Below, one piece after another: positions 46,045-57,246 of a stretch of DNA of 64,000 bases. Position numbers and translations under genes: made by a program. The DNA lies in assembly GCF_037975245.1 (NCBI RefSeq), contig NC_092570.1, positions 7,937,001 to 8,001,000 of the forward strand, written 5' to 3'. The notes beneath the pieces are model-generated. The model saw only the letters and a program-made list of their open reading frames with translations. It did not search any database and was not told where the DNA came from. How positions within the stretch are numbered: the stretch's first letter is position 1; each line of letters starts with the position of its first letter. The stretch comes from Apostichopus japonicus. Taxonomy: Eukaryota; Echinodermata; Holothuroidea; Aspidochirotida; Stichopodidae.

Positions 46045-49000
46045 AACAATGATTATGGCAGGACAGAGATACAGTACTGTCTCACCAGCTCTGGCAGTGT
46101 CAAGCTAGCTGAGGTCACATGATGATCACCTGATTAACATCATCATCATCGTTGTTGTCGGCGTCATGTCAATATCGATGCAACCTACAGCCCCAAGTCT
46201 GTAACTCACACACTGTTGGAAGGAATGCAGAGTTCACAGATTGGGCGGTTTGCTTTGGATGATTGGCTTGCACATGTCAAAGTCTCCACGGAGGAATAAA
46301 TGCATTGCAAATCATTATTTTATATCCTGTAAATTAATCTTTTAAGGTAAACGTCATGGCATTCGTTTTAGAAAGGTAAAGAGAACAGTTTAATTTAACG
46401 GAGGAGAGATGCGGTCGTTGGACTGGAAAAAGGATGAACCTAACCTTGGATTTCACATCCAGTGGTCTTTTTAGTACTTGTACCCTCATTGGAATGTTGT
46501 AAGGTATAGAGGAAGGTTTACAGGTGAGAAAGGTAATACTATATAGTGCAAGAGGGTGTAAGATTAGGGGGGTAAAGAGAGGGGTGTGTGGGGTAAAGAG
46601 GGGTTGTGTGGGGTACGGTTGCTGTGTCTGACAAACCTTGTGTCCTCATCATGTTATCTTGCCATAGATCAGTTACTTACTGTTAAAGATGCTGGGTTTG
46701 GTACCAAAGAGAGGGAGACATTCAGTTAAACCACATAACTATCTTCGCTTGGATATGCTGTCAATGGAACAAGAGCGATGTCGTTTCCTTAAATATAATC
46801 TACTAACTTGCGACCACTGGCAGTGTGGATTTTTAGGTCTGTGACTGGAATTGTTACTCTCAACTTCTTCATGAGTACTAGCTCTTAACTGCTATTGGTT
46901 GCATTGTTTCTAAGACTACAGAATGCCCCCCTCCCCCTCTCCCAATTAGACATCAAGAGAGAAGGACCCAAGTCTTCATCTCATAAGACCTTACTTCCCT
47001 TGGTCTTGGTCATCTCCTAATTTGGCTGCCTCTTCTCCATCCTCATCAATAAATTACTAATCCTTTCATCTTTCACTGATATATATGGCTTACTATATCT
47101 CATTCTCAGTATTTTGAATGTTATCTTAACCATGCCTTACGATGACCAAGGAAAGAAACTCCGATAAGTTCTTGCTCAGTTAATAAGTGGGGGTCGTAAT
47201 TTTAACAGACGTGACTAGATCGGATGGATGGATGGATAGATCGCATCTAACGATCGACAGAAACAGTTATGCGATATCGGCCGTCTAGCCCCGTGGTAGA
47301 GTTATATTTATATGCTATTTTTTTTACGTGAGTGTAAAAGTCATAAGATATTGTACGTACTACTTCATCTCTTTATAATTTGCTACCAAATTTTTGTCAT
47401 CATGAGTACTACCCGTTGTAAATGTAAATACGTCTATCTTTTTGTTCCGCAGACGAACTGGTTTCTTTCTTTTTTTCTTTCCTATTTTTTTTTTCTTCTT
47501 ATCGTGCTGTCAAAATGTCTATAAATATTTTGTATTTGTACATGCTCCATACTATATATCTTTGCGAAACTCGTGTCAAAAAAAAGGCCGTGCTGTGCAG
47601 TTCTCTCGAAAAGTCCCCAGAAAAGGGGGGGTTATTTTCTGAGTCGTGGAAATTGTGCATGATTGGTCCTTGTTGTTCTCTCTTTCTTTCGTACTTGTTT
47701 TTGTTTCTTTGGTGGAAAAAACAAACGCTTCATGTTTCATGGAATAAGTTAAGACGATTTTATCAAGTTAGGAATGTAAATACCCGAAGAATCGTCAACC
47801 AAACAGATGTTGTTTTTTTTTCAAATCGAAAAGTGAAATCCGACGTCATGACGGTGGTGGGTTACAAAAAAGGTCTATACGTGTTTTGCTTCTGTCTTAC
47901 AAGATGATTGGAAAAATCCTGCCTTCATTCCTTCCCGGAGTACCTTAAAAAATGGAGGTGGTGTTTTTTTATTGGACAATACTAAATTAGCATTTTTATT
48001 GGACATCATTTTCTGCTTCATGTTTATTCATTGGACACTGAAAGATATATTGGAGGCATTAATTATTAACGGTATGCAATATCTGTTTGGAAGACCAGTA
48101 TTTAAATCCGATACGAGTTTCTCTGCGTACTTCTTGATCATATCTACAGTGTTTGATGTGTCACTCGCACAATATTTAACGTCGCGAACATGTTTCTTCT
48201 TAAAAAAAAAGTACTCTTCCTTTTACATTGGCAAATATTTAGGCTATTCGTTAACACAGCATGGTCGAATCGCCTAATAGTCAGTCTTATTTGAATTAGT
48301 GCAAAAAAGAATAAAAAATAGAAAAGAATTAAGCCGGTTTTTGTTTCTCTTCATCACAAATTACACCAATTCCATGTTTTCTTTCATTTCGAAGGGCAAT
48401 ATATTTCTGTTTTTCTGTTGATACTTTTTGCCAGTGTGTAAAAGGTTTTTTTTTTTACACATTTGTTTTTGTTTTTGTAACAAACGAATGTTATCATTGA
48501 TTTTAGATATAATTATTTATCTGTGATGGAATAAGTGGTTTTAAGTGAACTGAAAGCAAAAAAACCTCATTCCTTGTATCAATCATGCCTAATAATAATA
48601 ATCATCATTTTAAGTCCAGAAAAGAAAAGACAAAATTTGACCTCATGATTTTTATAGTTTAAAACAGTTTTTATCATAAAAAAGAAATTGTTTTCTAAAG
48701 AGTGCTCCTAATGACCGGGTTCTTTTCCATTGTGTGTATGCATATAAAATGAAGTTAAGTTGATGTCAAAGCAATATTTTGGTCACTTATCTTGTCCTTT
48801 CACCTGATCTGTTTATCAAATAGGGTGTTAATAGGAGGTGACCACAGTGGAGGCCAAAATATTTATCAGTTAGGAAAAGTGTGCGGTAGAATGCTCTTCA
48901 AGGGACCGACAACAATGTGGTTTTTTTTTTGGTTGCTTTTTGAATGTAAATCTTTGTGGCATCTATTGAGTTATATCTTTACTTTTTAGAATCAAATTTT

Positions 49001-49200
49001 AATGAGATGAATGTCTCTACAGTGAGGCGACGAGGTGGAAAGTCTGTTTTTTTCTTTTTATCATCGGAAAAAAAAACTATGTAATTTGAGTGACCATAAT
49101 GCTATGCCATCGTTATAATAGACATGTTTAATATATGTATGATTATGAAAAGTGTGTAAGGTATAAGTATTGCAATAAACTCATACAAAATATCATTTTG
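46045..49200 (+). other. DOCK9: DOCK 3' UTR
   Basis: From the stop codon, AT-rich untranslated sequence runs to the hexamer AATAAA at 49174-49179, with a T/GT-rich stretch just after it (tttgtttgacctgtctgtgt). This is the most convincing poly(A) signal downstream, giving a 3' UTR of about 3.1 kb. Open frames inside (for example 47515-47907) are not supported as coding. Earlier poly(A) sites may also exist. Confidence 0.7.
49174..49179 (+). terminator. poly(A) signal AATAAA
   Basis: Canonical hexamer in tgcaataaactcat, followed within 35 bases by GT/T-rich sequence. It is on the gene's strand, downstream of the DOCK stop. Confidence 0.6.
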
Positions 49201-49439
49201 TTTGACCTGTCTGTGTTTTTATGTGATTCTCTCTGGCTCCCTCTTTTTGTCCATCCAGCCCTCACTCCCCCCCACCCCACGTCCATCCTCTTGTAGCCAA
49301 CAGTCTCTTCAAGCCTATGATGTCTCATCTCTAAGTCAGCTTACATACACAACATGATCACCTAAAAAGACCAAATTATATTCATTGTTTAAACAGTCGT
49401 TCAAGTTTGCCTCATATCAAAACCATGTATTATAATCAT

Positions 49440-49810
49440 GTTAAATCATAATTATTGGTCTATGTGATCCAGATTACTGGCATAAACAAACTTCTCCCAA
49501 GCAGCTGAGAAAAATCGTAATTCCATTTGGGAGATATCACAGAATTTAATATTCTCCTTCACACGCACAAGTCTAAATATGACATCATCGAGCCAAATGT
49601 GCCCCAGTATGTATTTTTTTTTTTTATGTTATCCTTTATTTACTACAATGGTTGTTCTCTGTAATGGAGATGGATTTTACAAATGCTGATTCTAATGTAC
49701 TGAAGCTCTTACATATGACCTATTAATGATCACCTACACTGGTTTCAGTGTCAACAAGACTTGAGATTCTACCTTGAAAATAGGAAAAGAAAAGGCATTG
49801 GGAAGGTAAA
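49440..49810. repeat. dispersed repeat, copy 2 (partner at 39880-40290)
   Basis: Collinear with the intronic copy over several blocks (gggagatatcacagaattta, tatgacatcatcgagccaaa, tactgaagctctt, ggtttcagtgtcaaca). It lies just past the 3' UTR. Confidence 0.7.
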
Positions 49811-50363
49811 AAGGTCTCAGGACATTGTAGTGCAATGATGTTACACACAGATTTAAAAAAAATTACAGGTTTTACACACGGCTAGCATATTTCTCAAGTA
49901 AACAAGATTTTTTGATAACGATAATGGTTCTTTTTATGTCCTCTTTTAACATTTTCCCAAGGGAATCTGATGGAGTGGGAGCTTGGGAAAACTCTGGTAT
50001 TTATATATACTACCTGTTTGCTTATTAAACATGTAAGAATATCAGTGACTTAGTCATAGTTGATGTCATGACGACGGTTCATCACTGTTCAGTTGATTTA
50101 ATCTGCGCAAAATTATTACAGATTTTTGTGACATTTTTCAAAGGTCAGGTCGCCTCCGCACAATCCTAAAGCAATGACACTAAGGGGAATGGTCACATTC
50201 CTGAAGTTGCCAGGCTGACAGTTTGGGTAAACCTGCTACCACAGTACTGTTTCCCCTCTGAAATATGTTGCCTCATATAGCTGAGGGTATTGTTGTATTT
50301 CCCCCTCGTTCCTCCCTCCCAGAGATAAATTTAAATCAGAATAATTCTTCCGGGTTATAATAA

Positions 50364-50529
50364 GGGGTTAATCAACGGTCTAGCGTGCGTTACTCACAGG
50401 ATTAATGCACGATCGGGGGATAATACAAGCGATGCACGAGGGCGGGGCCCGAGTGCATCCAGCGATAGCATTAACACCCGGAGTGCATTAATCATGTGAG
50501 TAACGCACGCTAGACCGTTGATTAACCCC
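50364..50529. mobile_element. 166-bp palindrome (foldback/MITE-like)
   Basis: Arms 50364-50410 and 50483-50529 are inverted repeats of 47 bp with about two mismatches (ggggttaatcaacggtctag, cgtgcgttactcaca, gattaatgcac). The spacer of about 72 bp is GC-rich (gcacgagggcggggcccgag). A related fragment, accgtgcgttacaggattaa, lies at 50633-50652. No target duplication is evident at the arm ends. Confidence 0.85.
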
Positions 50530-50730
50530 GTTCATTCATACACTACCATTTGTGTGTGGGAAAAATCATAAAACAAAACATTTCTGGTTACATATAACCA
50601 AAGATTTATTAAAGTGATGCCCCGTAATTTTACCGTGCGTTACAGGATTAACCACGGTCAGCTGACCTGAATGGACCAATAGGATTTAGGAATCTTTACT
50701 GGGTATGAATGAACACTGTGTTCCTTACAG

Positions 50731-50843
50731 TACCAGAAAATGCTGCAGCTTCCGGGCCTCGCGCACTTGCTTCCCCTCCCTCCCCCCTCTCCTTCCCCTT
50801 CCCCTCCATGGTGTCCACCAACATCAGCAGCCAAAGACAGTAA
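50731..50843 (+). CDS. candidate alternative 3' exon of DOCK
   Basis: Acceptor gtgttccttacag. The segment is GC-rich and open in the one frame set by the internal donor at 45991: IPENAAASGPRALASPPSPL, then SFPFPSMVSTNISSQRQ and a stop at 50841-50843. The sequence at its end is also a strong donor (gaca|gtaagt), which would splice on in phase 2. The Pro/Ser-rich tail replaces IFNAISATS. The evidence is phase match, splice signals and base composition only; there is no homology that I can assert. Confidence 0.42.
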
Positions 50844-51130
50844 GTCCCTCTCCTATCCTCATATAGCTGTGCATTTTAATGAATAGACTTTCATCTGAGA
50901 TCATGCATCAGCCCGTTTGCTACCTTTTAACGTGGGAATTTCTTCAAATCGTTTGCGTCGCTTATAACATCTTAATTTATCTAGTTCACTAAAACAGGAC
51001 GTATGTGGCTATTAGTGAGGAATCTAGTTGCTGCAAATTAAGTTTAATTCGTTCTAACGAATTAAGAATCCGTATAGCAACGCATTCATAATTCGTACTA
51101 ACGAATTAAAGAATATTTTGGTAAGTATAT

Positions 51131-53325
51131 CAGGCGCGTATCCAGGATTTTCAAACCCGGGGGGCGCGGATTACTATCTAAGCGGAGCGCCACCATCGGT
51201 TGGCGCGCAGCGTACAAGAAAATTTCTTATTTTGATACCCCCCAGATCACCGGAAACGGCACTTCTCGGGCTTGAAATGACCAACCAGATGTACACTTTT
51301 TGCCTGATAACCAAGTATTTCCTAATAGTTTTTTTTTGTGCATCCATACCCTTTTTGAAGATTGTCAACCCGGCACACATCATATTCGACCTGATCGCAT
51401 CTCCTGTGGGTCTTTGCTTTGTAGGTGATTCTACGTCGCGGCCCACAATACCCGTCAGCCCCACTTTTTAAGGTTTTAAGCCCCATATTTGTTCAGAATT
51501 TGAAAATTCACATTTCTCGTGAATAAACTCACTTCAAAACATACCCATAATGTTGTACAAAATTTCATCTATGGACAACCAATATAGAAAAACTTCCTTC
51601 AACCCCTAACAGACCGGTCAAAATTGCACGAGTAGAGGGAAGTGTGATGCAGAATGTTGGTCAGAAATTTTCGAAACTTCAGACACAGTTATTTATTAGT
51701 GTACAAATATTAAAACCTCTTATAACGGCTATTATAAAACTTGGTTGAAGGAAATGAAAAAATAGCAGATATTTCCGAAACCGAACACTACACACATAGG
51801 CGTAGGAGGCGCGGCGGCAGTGGCAGAGCTAGGGGTATTGGTCAGGAGGGGCGAGAATGGTCTGTAGGGGCGCTTTCGACACTATCTAAGCGGAGCGCCA
51901 CCACTGGTTGGCGCGTAGCGTACAGAAAATTTTTGAGTAAAGATACTCCCTAGATCGCCGGAAATGACCCTTTCCGGGCCTGGCTAATTTGCAGATAAAC
52001 GAAGAATAAGGTGTCATCGCCAAATTACACCAACAAAATGTGACAAATGTCAATAAGTAGATGAGAGCGCAATAAAAAAGTCAATAATCTGGAATAAGTA
52101 AAAAGTGGTAAAGAGCTGAAAAAGGCGCCAGCAGTCCATTTGAGTCCGTCAGGGGGTCATCCGCCCCCATGACCGTATGGACGCTCCGCCACTGCGCGGC
52201 GGGGGTGCAGCCCCTAATTCGCCATTACTAATGTAAAAGAGAGTTTTGACATAATTGGACCTCCATGCTTTTTATACATCTACATGAGACATGTCGTTGT
52301 TTACATTATAGCATCCAGCGGTATACTGCGCAATTTTAACAGAACGTACGGTACATGATGGCATGCGATGTAATAACCGATGCTTGCTTATTTGATATTG
52401 ACATTAACACGTTGAGCGCGCGCGAAAATTTTTGGTTATTTTTTCAGGCAAGTCGGACAGTTTTGAGGCTTTTCATCCTGGAACGCCATTTTCATGCTCA
52501 CTGATATGATGTGATATCTGAGTTTGCGTTACAAATTCTAACAGGCGCGTAGCGAGGAATTTGTCAAGGGAGGGGCGAAGCCTGTAGGCAAATTATCTAA
52601 TCGTAGCGCCACCACAGGTTGGCGCGAAGCGTACAAGAAAATTTTGGCCGAAAATGCCTCCCAGATCGCTGGAAATGGCACTACCCAGGACCATTTGTTA
52701 GCGCGAAGCGTACAAGCAAATTTTGGCCAAAAATGTCTCCCAGATCGCTGGAAATGACACTTCCCAGGCCTTGTAAGTTGCATCTAAGCACTTTCTATTT
52801 TGAAATTACTTAGCGATATCATTTAAAAAAATGCTGAATGGGGGGAGGGGGACGGGCGGTCGCCCCCATCCCAAAAATCGTCATGTTCCCCGACGACGCT
52901 GTCGAGTTTGAGACCAGCCACAGTTGGTTTCATAGCACAATTCTACACACGCGTTATGATAGACCATATATAGTATATATATATAGGTCATTAGTGAGAG
53001 AGGAAAACGGAAACGTCAAAAAATGGAGTTGTCGGTGTAAGGGGTAGGGTGAGTCACACATTTACGAAATCATTGATCCGTCACTGGCTACCCTTCAGCG
53101 CTGTAATGATGTCACTTTTCCTCTTTCTCTTCACGATGTCTTCGCGTTTTTCTTTTATTCCCTCCTTTTCTCCTTTTTCTCTCTTTCTTCATTTTCTTTT
53201 CCCTTCCTTCCTCTCCTCCTCCTCTTTTCCCCCCTTTTTTTCCTTTTTTCTTCTCTTTTTTTTCTCTCCTCTTTTTCTTACCCGGGGGGCGCGCGCCCCC
53301 AACGCCCCCCCTGGATACGCACCTG
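51131..53325. mobile_element. hAT-like element cluster with inverted ends
   Basis: The left end caggcgcgtatccagg (51131-51146) and right end cctggatacgcacctg (53310-53325) are near-perfect inverted repeats with a CAGG(C/T)GCG...-type hAT terminus. Inside are about four diverged copies of a unit of about 130 bp (agcgccaccactggttggcg, cgaagcgtacaagaaaattt, cccagatcgctggaaatg) at 51180, 51885, 52595 and 52700, and a second start caggcgcgtagcgagg at 52542. No transposase is visible, and the flanks do not show a clear 8-bp duplication. It is probably a nest of related non-autonomous elements. Confidence 0.7.
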
Positions 53326-53339
53326 TATATGTATGTATT

Positions 53340-54600
53340 GTAAGTATTTTAGTTCCTCCTGCAAGCAGGAACTCGCGAAGAAGCCATCATTGGCTTATCG
53401 AAGCCGCCAGTTGACCGAAGTCAGTCTCTTACTTCTTAGATACATATTTTAACGTCCATGATTATGAATTGTCAATTGTCAACAACTCTGTAACTGGACG
53501 ACATCTTGGAGTGACTCGAACTCGGGACCTTATGATTGAAAGGCACCGGCGTTAACCACTGAGCCACTGGCGGATCCAAGGGGGGGCCAAGGGGGGCCAT
53601 GCCCCCCCCCAAAGGTGAGCCAAAAAGTGTTTCCGAACATCCGCTAAATCATATGATTGGAAATTAAAAAAATGGAGAGGAACAGCAGTGGTAGACCTTT
53701 TCGTTTTCTGGTTTAAAATTAAATGCAGAGCTCCCAACTGACCCGCAATTCGCGGGAATTAGACCCGCATTCTAACACCCAAACCCGCTGACCCGCACAA
53801 GCGTCCGAAAAAACCGCATTGTAATTGTCAAGTATACATAAAAAAAATTGCATCAAATTTTGACTTAGCAACAATCATTTCTTTAGCATTTAGCATAATA
53901 GAGTATAAAACCTCCTTTACAGCATCATTTGAACCTCAAATTAGCCTATAATTCTTTTCATTGGGGCGAGCAGCGAACATTTTCATGCCACAGGAAAGAA
54001 TGAATTATCACCTACTATTCAATTTATTGATGTTACACACAAAAAAATGCATATTTCTCAGAAAATTTTGGGTGACAAAAGCCTTTCTAAGTGCCACCAT
54101 TTTACATGTAGGCATCACCAGGATTCCAAAAAAATTCAAAAGGGGAGGGGACACTCCCTCCCCTTATACCCCTCCCCCAGGACGGCGATTCGTGGCATGG
54201 ACCAGCATTTGCCTTCTCAGGAGTTGGGAGCTATGTAAATGTATGAGCATGAGGATTTACAGTTTAACACCATTTTGCAGTTACAGGCTGGTTGTAAGAA
54301 ATTTATAACCTATGAGAAATAAAATTTCTTGAGAAAGCTGATCCTAACTTTGTTTTATAAATATTTTAGAAAATTACACCTGGGAAACATTTTTTTTTAG
54401 AAGTAAATTAACATCACCATTGTACACTTTTGTCGCACCAAATTGCATCTGAGGGCATTCAGCAATAGAAAATTTTCCAAAGGGGAGGGGGCCCTTAGAC
54501 CCCTCCCCCATATCACTCTAATGCCACTTTGGCCCCTCCCAAACAAAGGCCCTGGATCCGCCAGTGCACTGAGCTAACATTCCTAAATTTTCTACTTTTC
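53340..54600 (-). mobile_element. tRNA-headed SINE, interrupted
   Basis: On the minus strand, the sequence right of 54567 (gttagctcagtg), joined to 53564-53511 (gttaacgccggtgcctttca...cccgagttcgagtcac), gives a Pol III A box (TAGCTCAGTGG) and B box (GAGTTCGAGTC) at tRNA spacing. The T stem pairs badly, so it is tRNA-derived and not a working tRNA. It is split inside the A box by the element at 53565-54566. Confidence 0.72.
53565..54566. mobile_element. non-autonomous hAT element with exact 8-bp target duplication
   Basis: 1002 bp bounded by inverted repeats CACTGGCGGATCCA at both ends, flanked on both sides by the identical octamer CACTGAGC (53557-53564 and 54567-54574). Eight-bp target duplications are the mark of hAT transposases. 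The inside is AT-rich with CCCCTCCCC blocks and has no transposase, so it was mobilised in trans. Perfect duplication and clean ends suggest a young insertion. Confidence 0.9.
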
Positions 54601-55495
54601 GATTGAAACTAAATGGGCAATGGGATGTTTATACATAAAGTCATTCAGGACTTTTATCAGATTAAATGTACAGAAAAATCGCCCGATTTTCATGCCAATT
54701 TGAGAACAAAAGTAATTGTCTGAAGGGACTCGTTAATCTCTGACCTGAGTAATTCCTTCTCGATTAAATATGAAAATATTTAAGATTCCTCAACCCTTGA
54801 TCAGCGTCCTGCAAAACCGAACATGGAATTCGTGCAATAATTCCTGCCTTTGTGATGATATGTCATCAAAACATATAAGTGAAAATTTTTCACATTTTGA
54901 CCGGACGCCCTAAGCCTCAGCTCCACACTAGAAACCAGAAGGTCAAAGTGAGTTTCGTTGGAAAATGCTGTTTATGGATTTTATATGCCCGGTACACTAC
55001 CATCATTATGCTCTTTTTAAATGCTGTTCCTGTCGCATGTAAAGTTTCAATATACGTTTTACATAATTTCACGATCTTATCGTTGTAAATTCGATGACCT
55101 AGAAAATGTGGGTACGTGACTTCCATAACGACGTTTCCACTATCTCCACCGACTATCGTAGATTCGTATCAATTGTAGGCCTACTATGTTTTATGTATAA
55201 TCTTAATTATTTTGGGCTTTTTTTGGGCTATTAACTGCAGAAGCTGCTACCCTGTTTGTAAATCAGATGATTCTACACATTTTCTCAAGGTCGAAAATGT
55301 CGTAACAAACCTATTTTATCTCGTAATTTCACATATATTACAACGATGACAGTACATTATCTTGACTTAGTGTTATTTAGTTATGCTGATGTTCTTGACT
55401 GCATCATTTGCCAAACTGGTTCCATATCTTCCGATTTTGTTTTTGTTTTGTGGCTTTTGTCTGCGTTTTCCTGTTGTGTTGGATATCTTAGACAG

Positions 55496-55529
55496 TGATG
55501 ATGTGGATGATGGGTTTGTGTTAAAGTAA
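55496..55529 (+). CDS. candidate last microexon (very tentative)
   Basis: A pyrimidine/T-rich tract and acceptor ttagacag, then DDVDDGFVLK followed by TAA overlapping a perfect donor-like gtaagt. It is in phase with the donor at 50839. If used it would extend the alternative DOCK tail by an acidic decapeptide. It could equally be chance, since this zone also looks like the 5' end of a minus-strand gene. Confidence 0.2.
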
Positions 55530-55860
55530 GTCATATTAAAGTCTGATATGAGGTCACAAGAACATTTGTAATAATTCCGAGTGTGTTCGCGTACTATTGT
55601 TTATATCGAGATATCAAATGATGTAGCCTATGTCACTTTGACATGCCGGGGGAAAACCACAAATCAACCCAACACTCAGACTGTGCATGTATTCTATACC
55701 TCAAGTTGTAATATTGGAATGTTTGTCAACAGAAGAAACTTTTTAATATAACGTATTCTATTCTTTGTTTTCAATATATCATTTTCCTAAGTTCCTCAAC
55801 AAAAGGGTACTTTTTTAATAACGAAAAGGCATTTTCTTAACCGTTTTGCTGGAGCCTTAC

Positions 55861-55921
55861 CACTCGGAGATCTTCCTCTTGGTCGTTTAGGAGGAGGTGC
55901 ACCCGTTCCAACTCTCTCCAT
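55861..55921 (-). CDS. candidate first coding exon of a minus-strand gene
   Basis: An ATG at 55921-55919 (context gctATGG) opens MERVGTGAPPPKRPRGRSPS and runs straight into a strong donor, G|GTAAGG, in phase 1. The peptide carries a basic PPPKRPRGR stretch like a nuclear localisation signal. I cannot identify the protein, and no convincing second exon was found to the left. The GC-rich content and perfect donor make it better than chance. Confidence 0.35.
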
Positions 55922-57189
55922 AGCTATAACGGACACGGAGCCTGTCAGAAAATTATACTACACGAAAGTGCATATGGTCTAGTGGTGCTGAGATGGTTAC
56001 ACACAGCGTATATACTACAGTGTGTACAATATCCTACACACACCGTCTATAGAAACTTTTCGGAAACGGTTTTCCGAGCTTGGTAGTCCAATAACCGCGC
56101 ATGGGCAGTGAATTAATTGTACGCCTCCCACCAAAAATCACGATATCCGTAGAAAGCTCGAGGTGCAGGGTTTTCCATGCTGTAGAAGAAGTTTCAATTT
56201 TATGGATGCTACGGGACGGTAGCAAAAATGGCACATTGGAACTTTCAACATTTCAAAAGTTTCAAAACCATGTAAACTATTTTCTCTCGAAAGTTTTTCT
56301 TTTGATACCGTTTAATTTGCGACTATTTGCTCGAAACTTTTTTGTCCTTTTTGGGCCCAAATTTCGACTAGATAGAAAAGTGAATGGAAGCCGGTCAACA
56401 AGAATCTTCATAATAGTTTTGTTTCATACAAATAACAAATTGAAAATCTTCAAAATTTTGGACTGTTACTTTATTATTTGAAATGGAACTTCCATAGGTA
56501 GCCTACAAACATAAACTTAGGCTATACGTCACGGTAGCAGCCTATTCAAAAAATTACCACTTATGACCAACTCAATAAAAATATGCTGCTAACACTTGCT
56601 CAGTCTGCTTTCATTGTAAAATCAAAGAATCAGTTGCTGATAATATATACTAGCTTGTCGGTCTATAGTGCCCTACGGGGATTGGTCGGGAATCATGATA
56701 TGACGTAGGGGGAAAGTAAAGGTAGACCTACACGTACGGTCGGAGATCTGAAAGCCTGTGTAGTGTGTGCACGGATTCGAAACTGACCAACTAAATCTTC
56801 CAACCGTTCATCCCCTACCCCTTCTCGGTTCTAGCGTTCCATGTGGAATAAGAGAAATAATGGAGCTTGTGCCCCTTCCTTTCTCCTTTTATAGTAGATC
56901 TACCCTACTATAGTACAAAAATGAACCCCCCCCCCCGCTTTTTAGGACGGATAATATTTTCAGCATTAGTCACAGCAAGCCAATCTGCACCATCGTCAAT
57001 TTGTACCGGTAACCACATTTCTTTCTTGACTATTCCGAATATGCTATTCACCCGCAATAAATTCGGATCAGTAAACAACTAACGGCACCGAAAATACCCA
57101 AATAATACAACCCGCTGTGAAAATGACATTCCTCCCTGCAATACCCTGAAATTTTAAATACTACTGTAAAAATACTAGTGGCGAAGATT

Positions 57190-57246
57190 TGTAAACATTG
57201 CTTTCATCAAGGCCGCCATCTTCTACTTCTCTCTGTGTAACTTAAA
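57190..57246 (+). promoter_or_regulatory. probable promoter / noncoding first exon with YY1-type site
   Basis: GGCCGCCATCTTC at 57211-57223 matches the YY1 consensus (GCCGCCATCTT), which in animals sits at or just after transcription starts, usually on the sense strand. A second GGCCGCC lies at 57255. A donor-like cttaaa|gtaagg follows at 57247. It fits the 5' end of a plus-strand gene whose next exon would be at 59860. Confidence 0.4.

Noticed and set aside
47515-47907. 130-codon open frame in the 3' UTR
   Set aside because: Low-complexity Phe/Leu/Lys-rich translation of T-rich UTR; no homology and no conserved start context.
53511-53564. Functional tRNA gene on the minus strand
   Set aside because: A and B boxes are present, but the T stem and acceptor do not pair and the A box is split by a transposon; it is a SINE head.
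56101-56481. 126-codon plus-strand open frame
   Set aside because: AT-rich composition, no domain. The minus strand in the same area also has an equally meaningless frame.
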